Shown: one piece after another, positions 26,678 through 33,948 of the stretch
How positions within the stretch are numbered: position 1 is the stretch's first letter
Layout: each line of letters starts with the position of its first letter
Origin: Clostridia bacterium
Lineage (GTDB): Bacteria; Bacillota; Clostridia; Oscillospirales; CAG-272
Direction: 5' to 3'
Length of the DNA stretch: 64,000 nt
NCBI GenBank assembly: GCA_017465885.1
Contig: JAFTVG010000015.1
Coordinates: 32,027-96,026, forward strand
The notes under the pieces: model-generated
The model's database searches: none
What the model was told of the DNA's origin: nothing
What the model saw: only the letters and a program-made list of their open reading frames with translations
Position numbers and translations under genes: made by a program

Positions 26678-29053
26678 TTAGAGATGCTTTTCGGTCAGGA
26701 CGATGCGCCCGTCCTCAAGGGAGACGCTGTAAAGAATATACTGTCCATTCTCGACGTATTTCTCAAGATGAAGCGTTCCCGAGAGAAGATACATTTGATA
26801 ACTTGCATAATAGTTGGGAGTATCCAACCTTGCAGAAAGGATTTCTTTGTAGGTTCTGCCGTTTGTTTCAACGGTAAACTGCGCTTGAAGACCCAGGGAA
26901 GAGGAGAAAACGTGGTTTTCAAGCGTGCAAAGGTCGTCGCTCCCGTCACCGTCAATATCAAAAAGGAGCGATTGCTTGTAGAGCAGGGCGGAAATTTCGG
27001 TGGTGGGCACACCCTTGACAAGCCGGATTTCAAAAAGAAAGCTTTGGTTGCCGTTTGCCTTTTCAGAGCCCTTTAAATAGAGCCTGTCGCCCTGTATCTC
27101 AAACTCATAAAGCCGACAGTCCGGACGAAGCACCACCCGCACGACTTCTTCTCCTTTGTACATGGTCAGATAGTAGGAGGTCACACCGGAGGTGGGTCCG
27201 CATCTCAGCGAAAAGCGCTCTTTTTCGCCATCTCCGTCAATGTCGAAGGCAATGCCGTCAATCTGGGGGAGAACGATGTCGCTTTCGGGAATAAAACCGG
27301 GCTCGGTGAAGATGGCGCCGTCGGGAATGCAGGGGCGCGCCTTGCCGTTATAGGTGTATTCGGGCAGGGCGGCAGAGTCTGCGGCAACGAAGATTAGGGT
27401 GTTTTCATCCTTTTTAAAGACGTACTTTTCTTTAAGATCGTCGGAAATACAGACGATCAGCCCTGTTTCTTCGCTATAGGTATAGTGGCCGTAGGGGTAG
27501 TACGCACCTCTTGTGGAGGGGATGAGGGAGAAGGTGCCGTCCTCCTTCAAGGACAGATAAGAGCGGTCGTAGTCCTCAAAAGCGTAATTGTAGATCCCTT
27601 CGTTCATCAGCCAGCGGTCGATCTGATCCCACATGGTGGCTTTGTTCTTTTCAGCGTATTCCTGACCGTTAAGGGCTCTTGACCACCATTTCATCGGCAC
27701 CATTTTGCGGATATCGTCGTCATAGTCAGAGCCGTCACGGGGAACGGTATAGCTTTTTAGCACGAAGCCCTCCTCGTCGTGAAGCTCCATCACGATCTTG
27801 GCAGGACCGCTAAAGCCGTTAAACTGCTCAAGCCGTCCCTTTTCAAGGGAGTATTCGCCGTAGTTGATCCATAAATAGTAGATGTAGTCACCGTTTTTCT
27901 CTTCCGTGCCGAAAACGGTGTGCCCTTCAAAGGCTCTGGTATTGCCTCGCTTATCGTTGTGATTCTCTTCAAGAATGATCTTGGAAAGGGCGAGCTGCTC
28001 TTCGCCGCTGACCGAAAAGTCCTTGTCCCGCGGATCGGTCAAAAGACAGCCCGTAAGGAGCAGGGAGATCAGGAGGGCGCCGATCAGCACCCAAAGGGCA
28101 GGCTTTTTATAGGATAGCACCGATTTGATCCGGGATTTCACCCCCGTCTCGCCAAAGGCAAGGGGGCAGGCGGAAAGGGTGCGGCGTCCTTTTTTGCCTA
28201 TACTGCAGTGAAGCAGGGCAGAGGAGTAGCCCTTTTTGCCCTCGGCATCCAGATGACGGATCACCTTTTCGTCGCACGCCGCCTCAATATCCCTGCAAAG
28301 CAGAAGATAGGCAAGCCACAAAAGGGGATTGAACCAATAGAACGACAGCAAAAAGAAGGCAAAGGGCTTGATGAGATGATCCTTTCTCTTCAAATGCGCT
28401 CTCTCGTGGGCAAGAACGTGCCCCTTATCCTCATCTGAAAGTGCGGTGGGCAGATAGATGCGGGGGTTCACGATGCCGAAAATGAAGGGGCTTTCCACCT
28501 TGTCGGAAAGATAGCAGTCCTCCTCGTCCTTTACCGCCTCTCTCAGGCGGATCCTTAAAGCAAGAAAGCTGAAAAACATATAAAGGAGCATTGCTGCCGC
28601 CCCCGCAAGCCAAAGGAAGGCTAAAACCCGCACCAGACCCTCAAAGGGGTAGACCTTTGGCCAGCCCGAGGCGGAAAAATGCTCTGAAAGGATGGGATTG
28701 ACCGCAGAATTTAATACGGTAATGCCGCTGTGGATCTGAGGCTCTGTCTGATAGATTGCCTCGGGAGGCACCGTTTCGGTGCTGGGGATCAGACTTATGG
28801 CGCTTTCCACAGAGAAGGGAAGCACCAGCCGCAGCGCCACCAACCCCCACAGCGCGCAGGTGATCCACTTGGGCGCCTTCTTCAAAAGGGGTCTTACGAG
28901 GACGAGCACTAAAACGATCCATCCGGCCGTGATGCTCATGTTTAAAAAATTTAAAAACAGTTCTTCCATTTCTATTCCTCCTATGGCCAGCGTCAGGACG
29001 ATCCAGCCCGCCATAATGATCATGTTTAAAAAATTTAAAAACAGTTCTTTCAT
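26678..29053 (-). CDS. M56-family (BlaR1-type) membrane zinc peptidase / sensor
   Basis: 791 residues from ATG 29053, or 763 from an internal ATG at 28969; both have an AGGAGG site. Four or five N-terminal membrane helices flank the cytoplasmic M56 protease domain with zinc motif HERAH (216-220), followed by FYWFNPLLWLAYLL-like helix and DIEAACDEKV. The last helix (about 310-340) leads to a long extracellular C-terminal region that is not a penicillin-binding domain and is unlike BlaR1 sensors. In the family, ligand binding outside triggers cleavage of the partner repressor. The repressor gene lies directly upstream in the same operon. The signal sensed is unknown. Confidence 0.88.
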   Translation of the reverse strand: MKELFLNFLNMIIMAGWIVLTLAIGGIEMEELFLNFLNMSITAGWIVLVLVLVRPLLKKAPKWITCALWGLVALRLVLPFSVESAISLIPSTETVPPEAIYQTEPQIHSGITVLNSAVNPILSEHFSASGWPKVYPFEGLVRVLAFLWLAGAAAMLLYMFFSFLALRIRLREAVKDEEDCYLSDKVESPFIFGIVNPRIYLPTALSDEDKGHVLAHERAHLKRKDHLIKPFAFFLLSFYWFNPLLWLAYLLLCRDIEAACDEKVIRHLDAEGKKGYSSALLHCSIGKKGRRTLSACPLAFGETGVKSRIKSVLSYKKPALWVLIGALLISLLLTGCLLTDPRDKDFSVSGEEQLALSKIILEENHNDKRGNTRAFEGHTVFGTEEKNGDYIYYLWINYGEYSLEKGRLEQFNGFSGPAKIVMELHDEEGFVLKSYTVPRDGSDYDDDIRKMVPMKWWSRALNGQEYAEKNKATMWDQIDRWLMNEGIYNYAFEDYDRSYLSLKEDGTFSLIPSTRGAYYPYGHYTYSEETGLIVCISDDLKEKYVFKKDENTLIFVAADSAALPEYTYNGKARPCIPDGAIFTEPGFIPESDIVLPQIDGIAFDIDGDGEKERFSLRCGPTSGVTSYYLTMYKGEEVVRVVLRPDCRLYEFEIQGDRLYLKGSEKANGNQSFLFEIRLVKGVPTTEISALLYKQSLLFDIDGDGSDDLCTLENHVFSSSLGLQAQFTVETNGRTYKEILSARLDTPNYYASYQMYLLSGTLHLEKYVENGQYILYSVSLEDGRIVLTEKHL

Positions 29054-29080
29054 TCTTAGTCCTCCTTATAATCGTCGATC
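28913..29080 (-). repeat. 84-bp tandem duplication covering the start of the M56 gene
   Basis: Bases 28913-28996 and 28997-29080 are near-copies offset by 84 bp; the core around 28935-28963 matches 29019-29047 almost exactly. Each copy carries an AGGAGG site, a start codon and the first membrane helix (MKELFLNFLNM / MEELFLNFLNM). The unit equals 28 codons, so the frame is kept. Confidence 0.85.
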
Positions 29081-29418
29081 ATCCTTTGAAGCTCGGCGAT
29101 CTCGCTGTCGCTCAGCTTCTTTTTGGAGGTGAAGGCGGCAAGAAAGGCGGGAAGCGATCCGCCGAAGGACTCCTCCACGAAACGGGTGCTCTGCCCCGCG
29201 TAGTAGTCCTTCTTTGAAATCAGAGAGATGACCATCCCCTTGTCGTTTTGAAAGATCCCCTTGTCGCAAAGGCGCTTTAAGACGGTGTAGGAGGTGGTCT
29301 TTTTCCAGCCCAGCGTCTCTTCACTTTTCTTTGCAAGATCGCCCGAGGCGATAGGCTCGTTTGCCCAGATGATTTCGGCAAAGCTCTTTTCGCCGCTTCC
29401 CATTTGCAGTTCGCTCAT
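29056..29418 (-). CDS. BlaI/MecI/CopY-family repressor
   Basis: 120 residues, family length. The N-terminal winged helix includes ASGDLAKKSEETLGWKKTT and TVLKRLCDKGIF; the C-terminal part is the dimerisation helix pair. It is the presumed substrate of the M56 protease encoded next in the operon, and its own promoter contains two matching operators, which implies autoregulation released on proteolysis. The stop codon overlaps the ribosome site of the downstream gene. No beta-lactamase gene is adjacent, so the regulated output may be only this operon or a distant target. Confidence 0.92.
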   Translation of the reverse strand: MSELQMGSGEKSFAEIIWANEPIASGDLAKKSEETLGWKKTTSYTVLKRLCDKGIFQNDKGMVISLISKKDYYAGQSTRFVEESFGGSLPAFLAAFTSKKKLSDSEIAELQRMIDDYKED

Positions 29419-29500
29419 TTTGGTTGTACCTCTCTTTTTGGTCGTTTATATACCTTGTTTTTTATACGTCATCCCCTCGGAAATGCTTCCAAGGTTCATT

Positions 29501-29551
29501 CTACAATCTGTAGTACACCTGCATTCTACACCTTGTAGAACGCTTTGTCAA
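29501..29551 (-). promoter_or_regulatory. Promoter and two operators of the BlaI-type operon
   Basis: On the minus strand TTGACA (29546-29551), 17-bp spacer, TAGAAT (29523-29528). The perfect palindrome TTCTACA-CCT-TGTAGAA (29524-29540) covers the spacer and -10 box. A second palindrome CTACA-ATC-TGTAG (29501-29513) lies about 25 bp further on, near +10. TACA/TGTA dyads are the BlaI/MecI operator core, and two tandem operators over the start region is the classic arrangement. Confidence 0.88.
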
Positions 29552-29612
29552 GCCCTTTTTTCAAAAAACAGAAAATATTTTTTATTTTCCGTAGGATCGC
29601 CCCGAATAACCC

Positions 29613-29641
29613 TTGACAAAAGGGGGGAAACTCGGTAAAAT
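29613..29641 (+). promoter_or_regulatory. Promoter of the FTR-like / thioredoxin pair
   Basis: TTGACA (29613-29618), 17-bp spacer, TAAAAT (29636-29641). It is divergent from the BlaI promoter. Confidence 0.85.
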
Positions 29642-29675
29642 AAAAGCACAAAACGGATGCAAGGAGGAGCGCCCG

Positions 29676-29879
29676 ATGGCAAAGATCCGCTTAAATGAAG
29701 ACGAAGAAACAGTAAAAATGATCAAAGAGGGCTTGAAAAAGAAGGGCGGCTACTGTCCCTGCAGAAGGGAAATGACCCCCGAAAACAAATGCATCTGCAA
29801 GGAATTCAGAGAACAGATGGCAGACCCGAATTTCGAGGGCTACTGTCACTGTATGCTCTACTATAAGGAAAAGGGCTGA
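29676..29879 (+). CDS. Ferredoxin-thioredoxin reductase catalytic-like protein
   Basis: 67 residues from ATG 29676 (GGAGGAG upstream; the frame is open earlier, but the promoter start falls after any alternative). Three Cys-X-Cys pairs, Cys27/29, Cys39/41 and Cys57/59 (CPC, CIC, CHC), match the catalytic subunit of ferredoxin-thioredoxin reductases, where they hold a 4Fe-4S cluster next to a redox disulfide. The spacing resembles the stand-alone versions of anaerobes and methanogens rather than the plant enzyme. The next gene is a thioredoxin, its likely substrate. Reduction of thioredoxin with electrons from ferredoxin is inferred. Confidence 0.8.
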   Translation: MAKIRLNEDEETVKMIKEGLKKKGGYCPCRREMTPENKCICKEFREQMADPNFEGYCHCMLYYKEKG

Positions 29880-29910
29880 TATCCCCAAAAGAGAAAAAGA
29901 GGTGAACGAT

Positions 29911-30207
29911 ATGAAGATCAAGGCAAGTGAATTTGAAAAGGAAGTCGTAGGCGCAAAGGGAAAGGTGATCGTGGATTTCTACGCCGAGTGGTGCCCTCCC
30001 TGCAAAAGACTTGCGCCCCTGCTTGAGGAGCTGGAAAACGAGGGCAAGGTAAAGGTCTGCAAGGTGGACGTGGACGAGGAGGGCGCGCTTGCTATGCAGT
30101 TCGGCGTGACCAACATCCCCCTGCTGGTCCTCTTTGAAGAGGGCAAGGCTCTAAGATCCTCCCTTGGCTACAAGACCAAGGCGGAGCTGGTTGAGTTTAT
30201 CGGTTAA
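29911..30207 (+). CDS. trxA: Thioredoxin with WCPPC active site
   Basis: 98 residues from ATG 29911 with AGAGGTG six bases upstream; a GTG nine bases earlier has no site. The fold is canonical, with VIVDFYAEWCPPCKRL (active Cys28 and Cys31) and cis-Pro in TNIPLL. The usual WCGPC is replaced by WCPPC, which changes redox potential and partner choice. It is co-transcribed with the FTR-like gene and ends at a terminator that doubles as the left end of the cassette at 30217-31177. Confidence 0.92.
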   Translation: MKIKASEFEKEVVGAKGKVIVDFYAEWCPPCKRLAPLLEELENEGKVKVCKVDVDEEGALAMQFGVTNIPLLVLFEEGKALRSSLGYKTKAELVEFIG

Positions 30208-30233
30208 AAACGTACAATAAAAAAGACCGTTTT

Positions 30234-30266
30234 GCCCAACTTCTCATAAGGAAGTTGGGCAGTTTT
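30234..30266 (+). terminator. Terminator after the thioredoxin gene
   Basis: GCCCAACTTC (30234-30243) / GAAGTTGGGC (30251-30260), 7-nt loop, then AGTTTT. It lies within the left inverted repeat of the cassette. Confidence 0.8.
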
Positions 30267-30267
30267 A

Positions 30268-30431
30268 TTCGCCTTGCGGCGAGTGATATTGCTTCGCAGT
30301 GATATTCGGCTTGCGCCGAGTGGTATTCGCCTCGCGAGTTTTGGAGGCGAATAAAATATCACTGAAGCCGTAAGGCTTCAATATCACTATTGCGTAAGCG
30401 ATAATATCACTCCGACGCAGTCGGAATATAA
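30268..30431. repeat. Array of short hairpins separated by ATATCACT-type spacers
   Basis: Successive 4-6-bp hairpins with loops such as TTGC, TTCG, GTAA and GCAG are separated by AGTGATATT in the left half and AATATCACT in the right half. The array is therefore itself inverted around about 30335-30350. Examples are CGGC-TTGC-GCCG, GAAGCC-GTAA-GGCTTC and CCGAC-GCAG-TCGG. No open frame covers it. A related array with ATTTCAC spacers occurs at 39526-39676. Confidence 0.8.
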
Positions 30432-30434
30432 CTC

Positions 30435-30463
30435 TTGCTTTCTCAGCAGATTTTTGATATAAT
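30435..30463 (+). promoter_or_regulatory. Promoter of the cassette gene
   Basis: TTGCTT (30435-30440), 17-bp spacer, TATAAT (30458-30463). A leader of about 105 nt follows, with GGGCTTTGCCC and GCCTTTGT-AAT-ACAAAGGC hairpins. Confidence 0.75.
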
Positions 30464-30576
30464 ACAATCAGCATGATAGGGGTATGGGCTTTGCCCTATG
30501 CCTTTGTAATACAAAGGCGAAACTGGCGATAATATTTTGATAAAACTCAATCATAATAAGCGAAGGAGAAACACCT

Positions 30577-31044
30577 ATGAATGAAAATAGTGTTTGGCAA
30601 AAAGCGCAAACTATAGAATTAGAAGTTGCAAAAGATATCCTTCCCGAATTTGATATTGGTTTTGACAGAAAAATTCCAACTGATATTGAAAAAGAAATGC
30701 GTTCGTTTGTTGCGTGGATGGAAGAAAATTATCGCATACCTATCACTTTGTGGGTTGACTTTGAATATAAGCATTATCTAATTAGGCGAGACGGCAAACG
30801 CGTTGGATATTTGTTTTATTGGGCTGACTTTTCTTCCTATCCTGTATTTGACAATAAAAATGATATTCCGCAAATCAAGCTTCCGGTTCGAACAGAACAT
30901 AGCTCGATCGAGGAAATTTTGATTTCTTTCATTGAGGCTATTACTGATTATTATGCTTGGATTTGCAATGAGATAGAAAAGTATGAGCAAGATGAGAAAG
31001 ATGTGGAAGAAATCTTACAAGCGTATATGAGATATCGTGGATAA
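30577..31044 (+). CDS. AT-rich orphan gene in the cassette
   Basis: 155 residues, acidic and soluble, with no signal peptide or membrane helix. Trp- and Tyr-rich beta segments in the middle (ITLWVDFEYKHYLIRRDG, VGYLFYWADFSSYP) and a C-terminal amphipathic helix are visible; I recognise no family. GAAGGAG precedes the ATG. It has its own promoter and terminator inside the cassette, and its composition is much more AT-rich than both neighbours, a sign of transfer. Proteins of this size and character are sometimes immunity proteins, but nothing here demonstrates that. Confidence 0.75.
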   Translation: MNENSVWQKAQTIELEVAKDILPEFDIGFDRKIPTDIEKEMRSFVAWMEENYRIPITLWVDFEYKHYLIRRDGKRVGYLFYWADFSSYPVFDNKNDIPQIKLPVRTEHSSIEEILISFIEAITDYYAWICNEIEKYEQDEKDVEEILQAYMRYRG

Positions 31045-31067
31045 TGCCATCACAGCTATTAAATAAT

Positions 31068-31110
31068 ATACCCCGGACAGATTTCACAAAAAACTGTCCG
31101 GGGTATTATT
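31068..31110 (+). terminator. Terminator of the cassette gene
   Basis: 13-bp perfect stem ATACCCCGGACAG (31068-31080) / CTGTCCGGGGTAT (31094-31106), then TATTTATTT-like tail. Confidence 0.85.
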
Positions 31111-31181
31111 TATTTGCTGCGAATCAAGTTGGATTAAACTTCCTTATGAGAACCAGCCCTTAAACGGTCTTTTTTATAGCA

Positions 31182-33416
31182 TTATTTTTTGGAGGACATC
31201 TGCCGTTGCGCCATTACAAGACCGTAGTAGATGCCGTTCTTGTTTTGCATCAGCTCCTCGTGGGTACCCTGCTCGGCAATGCCGTGATCGTCAAGGACGA
31301 TGAGTCTGGTGGCGTTTCTAAGGGTAGAGAGTCTGTGAGCAATAGCAAGGGTGGTGCGTCCTGCGATCAGCTTTTGCAGGGCGTCCTGAATCTGCTTTTC
31401 GGTCTCGGTGTCAAGGGCGGAGGTCGCCTCGTCAAGGATGAGGATCTTGGGGTCAAGAAGGATGGCGCGGGCAATGGCAATGCGTTGCCGCTCGCCTCCC
31501 GAAAGGGTGAAGCCCTTCTCACCAACGTAGGTGTCGTAGCCGTCCTTTTGCCGCATAATGAATTCGTGCGCTCCCGCCACCTTGGCGGCGGCAATGACCT
31601 CTTCAGCTGTGGCGTTGGGCTTGGCGTAGGCGATATTGTCCTTAATGGTGCCCGCAAAGAGGAAGGTTTCCTGCAGTACGGCACCCACCCCTGCCCGCAG
31701 GGTGTCGGGAGAAAGATCCTTGATGTCCACACCGTCAAGAAGCACCTGCCCCTCTTCGGTATCGTAAAGGCGCATCACCAGATTGATCAGCGTGCTTTTG
31801 CCCACCCCCGATCTGCCCACGATCCCGATCATTTCGCCGGGGTGTATCTCAAGATCCACGTGCTTCAAAACGGGCTTGCCCACCTCGTAGCCGAAGGAAA
31901 CGTCCTTAAAGGTCACGTGCCCCTCAAGCATTCTGCTCTCGGCATCCTTTTTGTGGGGCAGGATATCGTCGTCCACCATCAGATCGTAGATCTTGGAAAG
32001 GGAGGTGGTGGCGCGCAGGATCCTTCGGGGGATGAACGCCATAGACCGCAAGGGCCCGTAGAGCATAGCGGCGTAGGCGGTGAGCTTGGTCATTTCACCA
32101 AGGGTCATATCACCCTTCAAGATCGCGTTGCCCACGAAGAAGAGAACGAAGAATTCGCCCATGGTCATCAAGGTGTTGAGCATCGGTGAAAAGATCGCCC
32201 AGAACAGCTCGTTGCGCTTTTGTACCCGCTTCACGCCGTAGATCGCCTTTTCGTATTTCACGATCTCGTCCTTTTCTCTGCCGAAGGCCTTGACCACGCG
32301 GATGCCCGAAAAAATATCGTGCAGCAGGGTGCTTGCCTTGGAGGAGACCATCCATTGGGTGCGGTAGATGCGTCTGATGCGGCGGTTGAACATATACATC
32401 AACACCATAGCGGGAATGGCAGGCAGGAAGACCAGCAAAAAGAGGGGCGTATCGTTTTGAATATCTGAAACGATCAGGATCACGCCGATAGCAAGAAAGG
32501 TGGAGATCTGCTCCACGATGCTGCCCAGGTCACCCGTTAAAAAGTTTTTCAAAACGGCGGCGTCGTCGGTCACTCTCTGCATCAGCTCGCCCGCCGTACG
32601 GCGGTTGACCCCCGCCAGCGAGAGCTGCTGGATCTTTTCAAAAACGGCGGCACGCAGACGGTACGCCGCCTTGGCGCCCAGCTTTGAGGAGATGACGCTG
32701 CGCAGAGCGGAAAGCCCTCTTGAAAGGGCTGTACAGCCAAACATGGCAAGCACCACCAAAAGGTAGGGCAGAAGATCGCTTCTTCCTGCCTCCGGATTTT
32801 TCAAATAGCCGTCCACCATTTTTTCAGAGAGCATCGGGGCGATCAGTCCCACCGCAGAAATGGCAAGGAATAAGAAGAGGGAGAGGATCAGCCCGGGGAT
32901 CATGGGCTTGAAGAGGGTAAACAGCCAGGCAAGCTGTTTTTTCTTTCCTCCGCAGCGCACGCAGCTGTTGCTGCCCGGACGGTAGGGTCTGCCGCAACGG
33001 GGGCAGACCCTTTCTCTTAAAATGCCCGGTCTTTGATAGATGCCCTCTTCGATATAGCGGGTAAGTGCCTGCACGAAGGCGCCGTAGCGCTCCTTGTATT
33101 TCAAGTCGGCGACGGCGACGGTAAACCGCTCCTCGCCCCTACAAAGCACGATGCGCACTGCACCTCCGTCTGCAAGAAGCAGACAGCCGTCGGCAGAGGC
33201 CAAGCCGATCTCGCGGCATCGTTGTCCCTGCTCGTAGCAGATGATCTTCTCCTTCGTGATCACCGCAATGCCCGTGATGCGTGAAAAGCCCTCGGGGCAG
33301 GCGGTGTAGTTGAAGGGGATGAGGTCAAGATAGTCCTGCTCTTGCCAGCGCGCATCCCAAGAGCAAAGGGTCTGCTCGGTGGAGGGACCTTCTTTCTTTT
33401 TCTTTTTTAAACTCAT
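31182..33416 (-). CDS. ABC half-exporter with N-terminal soluble domain and zinc ribbon
   Basis: 744 residues from ATG 33416; a TTG at 33428 extends the frame but lacks a ribosome site. Residues about 1-130 form a soluble beta-rich domain, then a zinc ribbon Cys138, Cys141, Cys152, Cys155 (CPRC, CVRC), then six membrane helices and the nucleotide-binding domain with GRSGVGKST, LSGGERQR and ILILDEATSALD. Both the extra domain and the ribbon are unusual for exporters of this class. It is third in an operon after a second, similar half-exporter and a DUF1854 gene, so a heterodimer is likely. Both subunits keep the catalytic Glu. Substrate unknown. Confidence 0.85.
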   Translation of the reverse strand: MSLKKKKKEGPSTEQTLCSWDARWQEQDYLDLIPFNYTACPEGFSRITGIAVITKEKIICYEQGQRCREIGLASADGCLLLADGGAVRIVLCRGEERFTVAVADLKYKERYGAFVQALTRYIEEGIYQRPGILRERVCPRCGRPYRPGSNSCVRCGGKKKQLAWLFTLFKPMIPGLILSLFLFLAISAVGLIAPMLSEKMVDGYLKNPEAGRSDLLPYLLVVLAMFGCTALSRGLSALRSVISSKLGAKAAYRLRAAVFEKIQQLSLAGVNRRTAGELMQRVTDDAAVLKNFLTGDLGSIVEQISTFLAIGVILIVSDIQNDTPLFLLVFLPAIPAMVLMYMFNRRIRRIYRTQWMVSSKASTLLHDIFSGIRVVKAFGREKDEIVKYEKAIYGVKRVQKRNELFWAIFSPMLNTLMTMGEFFVLFFVGNAILKGDMTLGEMTKLTAYAAMLYGPLRSMAFIPRRILRATTSLSKIYDLMVDDDILPHKKDAESRMLEGHVTFKDVSFGYEVGKPVLKHVDLEIHPGEMIGIVGRSGVGKSTLINLVMRLYDTEEGQVLLDGVDIKDLSPDTLRAGVGAVLQETFLFAGTIKDNIAYAKPNATAEEVIAAAKVAGAHEFIMRQKDGYDTYVGEKGFTLSGGERQRIAIARAILLDPKILILDEATSALDTETEKQIQDALQKLIAGRTTLAIAHRLSTLRNATRLIVLDDHGIAEQGTHEELMQNKNGIYYGLVMAQRQMSSKK

Positions 33417-33421
33417 AGCCC

Positions 33422-33937
33422 TCACCAAAGATAGATGTCGATTTTTTTGCGGCTGTCTCTGTCCAGCGCCGTCACGTCGGGGATGTCGTAGCGGTTGCCG
33501 TCGGCGTCGGTGACGATGATGCGTTTGCCCAGATGGATGAGAGAGCGGTAGGTGTCCTTAACAGAAAACTCCAGATCGCCCGAGGTGGTCTTCACCTTCC
33601 AATAGGAAAAGGCAAAGCGCTCGGTCACCTTTTGGATCCCGGTGATCACGGGCATAAAATAGCGGCGGGAAAGCTCCCTTTCAAGGATGGCGCGTTCTTG
33701 CTCGCTACGCTCCGAAAGAGCGCGGATAAAGCCTAAATCCTTGCCCTCCTCCGAGAGGAGCACGATATATTCGTCCTCCTTTTCAAAGGGGAAGGCGCGC
33801 TTGGCTTCAAAGCATCCAACCCGCTCTTCCTTTTGCCCCTCCAGGCGGTAAAGCACGGGAAAGTCTCCCTCTGCCGCGATCCTGCTGTTTTTACAGTCAA
33901 GGGGGGTGATCCCCGCAATATCAAATACCGATTGCAT
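33422..33937 (-). CDS. DUF1854 family protein
   Basis: 171 residues from ATG 33937, which has AAAGGAG upstream; a TTG at 33952 is less likely. The pattern ISLLSEEGKDLGF-like, then RRYFMPVITGIQKVTERFAFSYWKVKTTSG and the ending RYDIPDVTALDRDSRKKID agrees with DUF1854, a small family found beside ABC exporters and in some Proteobacteria with cyanophycin genes. No cyanophycin genes are present here. It sits between the two half-exporter genes with 5-bp spacing or overlap, so it probably is an accessory subunit. The mechanism is unknown. Confidence 0.8.
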   Translation of the reverse strand: MQSVFDIAGITPLDCKNSRIAAEGDFPVLYRLEGQKEERVGCFEAKRAFPFEKEDEYIVLLSEEGKDLGFIRALSERSEQERAILERELSRRYFMPVITGIQKVTERFAFSYWKVKTTSGDLEFSVKDTYRSLIHLGKRIIVTDADGNRYDIPDVTALDRDSRKKIDIYLW

Positions 33938-33948
33938 AGGCGCTCCTT

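Larger units (their letters stand above)
30217..31177. mobile_element. 961-bp cassette with terminal inverted repeats
   Basis: Two perfect 16-bp segments occur at both ends in opposite orientation: ATAAAAAAGACCGTTT (30217-30232) with AAACGGTCTTTTTTAT (31162-31177), and TTCTCATAAGGAAGTT (30241-30256) with AACTTCCTTATGAGAA (31137-31152). Only 8 or 9 nt between them differ. The interior holds a hairpin array, a promoter, one AT-rich gene and a terminator, but no transposase. It lies exactly between two converging transcription units. It may be a non-autonomous element, or an insertion that split an older convergent terminator. Confidence 0.6.

Noticed and set aside
30268..30431. Possible CRISPR array
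   Set aside because: The repeated units are short spacers of 7-9 bp between hairpins of variable sequence; there are no 25-35-bp identical repeats and no cas genes in the window.
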